43,681 nucleotides of DNA from assembly GCA_030615605.1 (NCBI GenBank), contig JAUWYY010000005.1, positions 1 to 43,681 on the forward strand, read 5' to 3'. Below are positions 42,734-43,681 of the stretch, one piece after another (position 1 is the first letter of the stretch; each line of letters opens with the position of its first letter). The position numbers were made by a program, and so were the translations under genes. The stretch comes from a bacterium. GTDB taxonomy: Bacteria; Armatimonadota; Zipacnadia; Zipacnadales; Zipacnadaceae. The notes under the pieces were generated by a model, which did no database searches, was not told where the DNA came from, and saw only the letters and a program-made list of their open reading frames with translations.

Positions 42734-43681
42734 ATGCAAGTGATGACAAGTGATCGCAGCTCGATATCTGCAGAACAAGTTTCGCGACGAGCCCTGCCTG
42801 GTCTGGTAGCTGTCGCGATAGGGGTATGTCTAGCTATAGGCGTAGGTTTGCTACTGCTGGGAGTTGATCCGACGGTCGGGCTCTTCTTCCCTTTGGTCAT
42901 TGGAGTAATACTGCTGGCGTTCCGGTGGCCCTATTGGGCGCTAACAATAGGCCTCGCGCAGCTCGCATTTATTCCCCAGGAGGGCCACCTGTTCGGCTAT
43001 TTTGTACCCAATACACTTCAACTACTCGCGCCCCTAGCGGTGACGTCAGCCCTATTCCAAGCTCTCCGGAGGCGTGATCACGAGTTACTGAGACCGCGGG
43101 TCATGGACTTTCTCATAGGGGCCTTTGGGCTCTGGGGCTTCGTAGGGATGTTTCTCAATGGTGTGGTACGTCTGAAATCGTATGGCAACAACGTCATATT
43201 TGTCATGTTTTGGTACTACGCAATCCGCCTCCTGCCCCTGAACCGAAAGAATGTCCAGAGATTACTGTTCATCCTGCTCGGTGCGACCGCATTGCAGTCG
43301 GTTCTTATGGTGCATGAGAGTCTAAACTGGGCTAGCCCTCTATATGGGACACCCTCCGCAGACGAGATCCTGGAAGGGGTTGCTGCCGCGATTGGCCCCT
43401 TTGGATTCCATTGGGGTGCAGGTGCCTACTTGTGTATGTGGCCCTCTATTGCAATATATGCTATAGCAAGGACTCGCCGGTGGCGCGGGAAATTGGTATG
43501 GTTCGCAGCCTTGATGGTGATTCTGGCTGCCGCCATACGTACTATGCAAAGAGCGAGTGTAGCTGCTAGTCTGTTGGCCATCATGGGTTGCTTAATTAAC
43601 CCCAAGTTGAGACCAACTGCCTTAGGTGTGATAGGGATATTGGCTATTGCCTACATTCCCTGGTCAACGGGTTCGTTCGGG
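42734..43681 (+). CDS. O-antigen ligase/polymerase-like membrane protein (3' end cut by window)
   Basis: From ATG 42734, nine bp after the flippase stop, 316 codons run open to the window edge. The product is strongly hydrophobic with at least seven membrane segments: LVAVAIGVCLAIGVGLLLLG, FFPLVIGVILLAF, FLIGAFGLWGFVGMFL and LVWFAALMVILAAAI. A loop between segments contains PFGFHWGAGAYLCMWPS, followed by AAIRTMQRASVAAS, similar to the region before the active loop of Wzy/WaaL proteins. It likely polymerises or ligates the repeat units on the periplasmic side. The end is outside the window, so the choice between polymerase and ligase is open. Confidence 0.78.
   Translation, partial: MQVMTSDRSSISAEQVSRRALPGLVAVAIGVCLAIGVGLLLLGVDPTVGLFFPLVIGVILLAFRWPYWALTIGLAQLAFIPQEGHLFGYFVPNTLQLLAPLAVTSALFQALRRRDHELLRPRVMDFLIGAFGLWGFVGMFLNGVVRLKSYGNNVIFVMFWYYAIRLLPLNRKNVQRLLFILLGATALQSVLMVHESLNWASPLYGTPSADEILEGVAAAIGPFGFHWGAGAYLCMWPSIAIYAIARTRRWRGKLVWFAALMVILAAAIRTMQRASVAASLLAIMGCLINPKLRPTALGVIGILAIAYIPWSTGSFG

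Overview
The window looks like a piece of a GC-rich, Gram-negative-type bacterial chromosome. It encodes a Wza-like outer-membrane polysaccharide exporter and secreted proteins with PEP-CTERM-type C-terminal sorting tails. The tails of the form P-E-L-P-P-S-A-L-L followed by a hydrophobic stretch and R-G-R-R-R recall uncultured phyla such as Armatimonadota. That placement is a guess from memory; no rRNA or housekeeping marker is present to settle it. No rRNA, tRNA or CRISPR array was recognised.

Region 1 (1 to about 11.4 kb) reads as an integrated mobile element. On the minus strand it carries a replication module: a PC4-like ssDNA-binding protein (cut by the window edge), SSB, a prim-pol/SF3 helicase, a small coupled protein and a MerR-type regulator. 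A candidate origin at 650-870 has repeats and a DnaA-box-like site. In the middle is a probable defence cassette: a large winged-helix protein of unknown role is divergent from a single-chain restriction-modification enzyme, followed by a proteasome-like Ntn-hydrolase gene. A duplicated tail of the R-M gene flanks that second gene. At the right end is a tyrosine recombinase whose N-terminus resembles the C-terminal domain of ComM/YifB.

Region 2 (11.46 to 17.2 kb) is gene-poor and rich in regulatory and structured sequence. It has a pair of about 110-bp palindromic elements and a family of promoter-hairpin units sharing a 19-nt core. It also holds three minus-strand genes for exported proteins with C-terminal sorting tails: an unknown, a caspase-like protein with an EF-hand loop, and a broken repeat protein. 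Several promoters match TTGACA-N17-TATACT closely.

Region 3 (17.2 kb to the right edge) is a long plus-strand exopolysaccharide/O-antigen-type locus. It encodes a Wza-like exporter, a Wzz-like chain-length protein, a separate BY-kinase-like ATPase, a GT-C and a GT2 transferase, four GT4 glycosyltransferases and a PaaK/CapK-like enzyme. It also encodes two Wzx flippases, an AsnB-like protein without the Cys nucleophile, two methyltransferases, two deacetylase-like proteins, a GNAT/FemAB-like transferase and an O-antigen ligase/polymerase cut by the window edge. Lipid-linked repeat units would be built in the cytoplasm, flipped by Wzx, polymerised, and exported through Wza under Wzz/kinase control. 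PEP-CTERM proteins next to an EPS locus fit the known exosortase/EPS association, but no exosortase lies in this window. A 1.3-kb break at 21.2-22.5 kb contains a near-consensus promoter and may hold a structured RNA.
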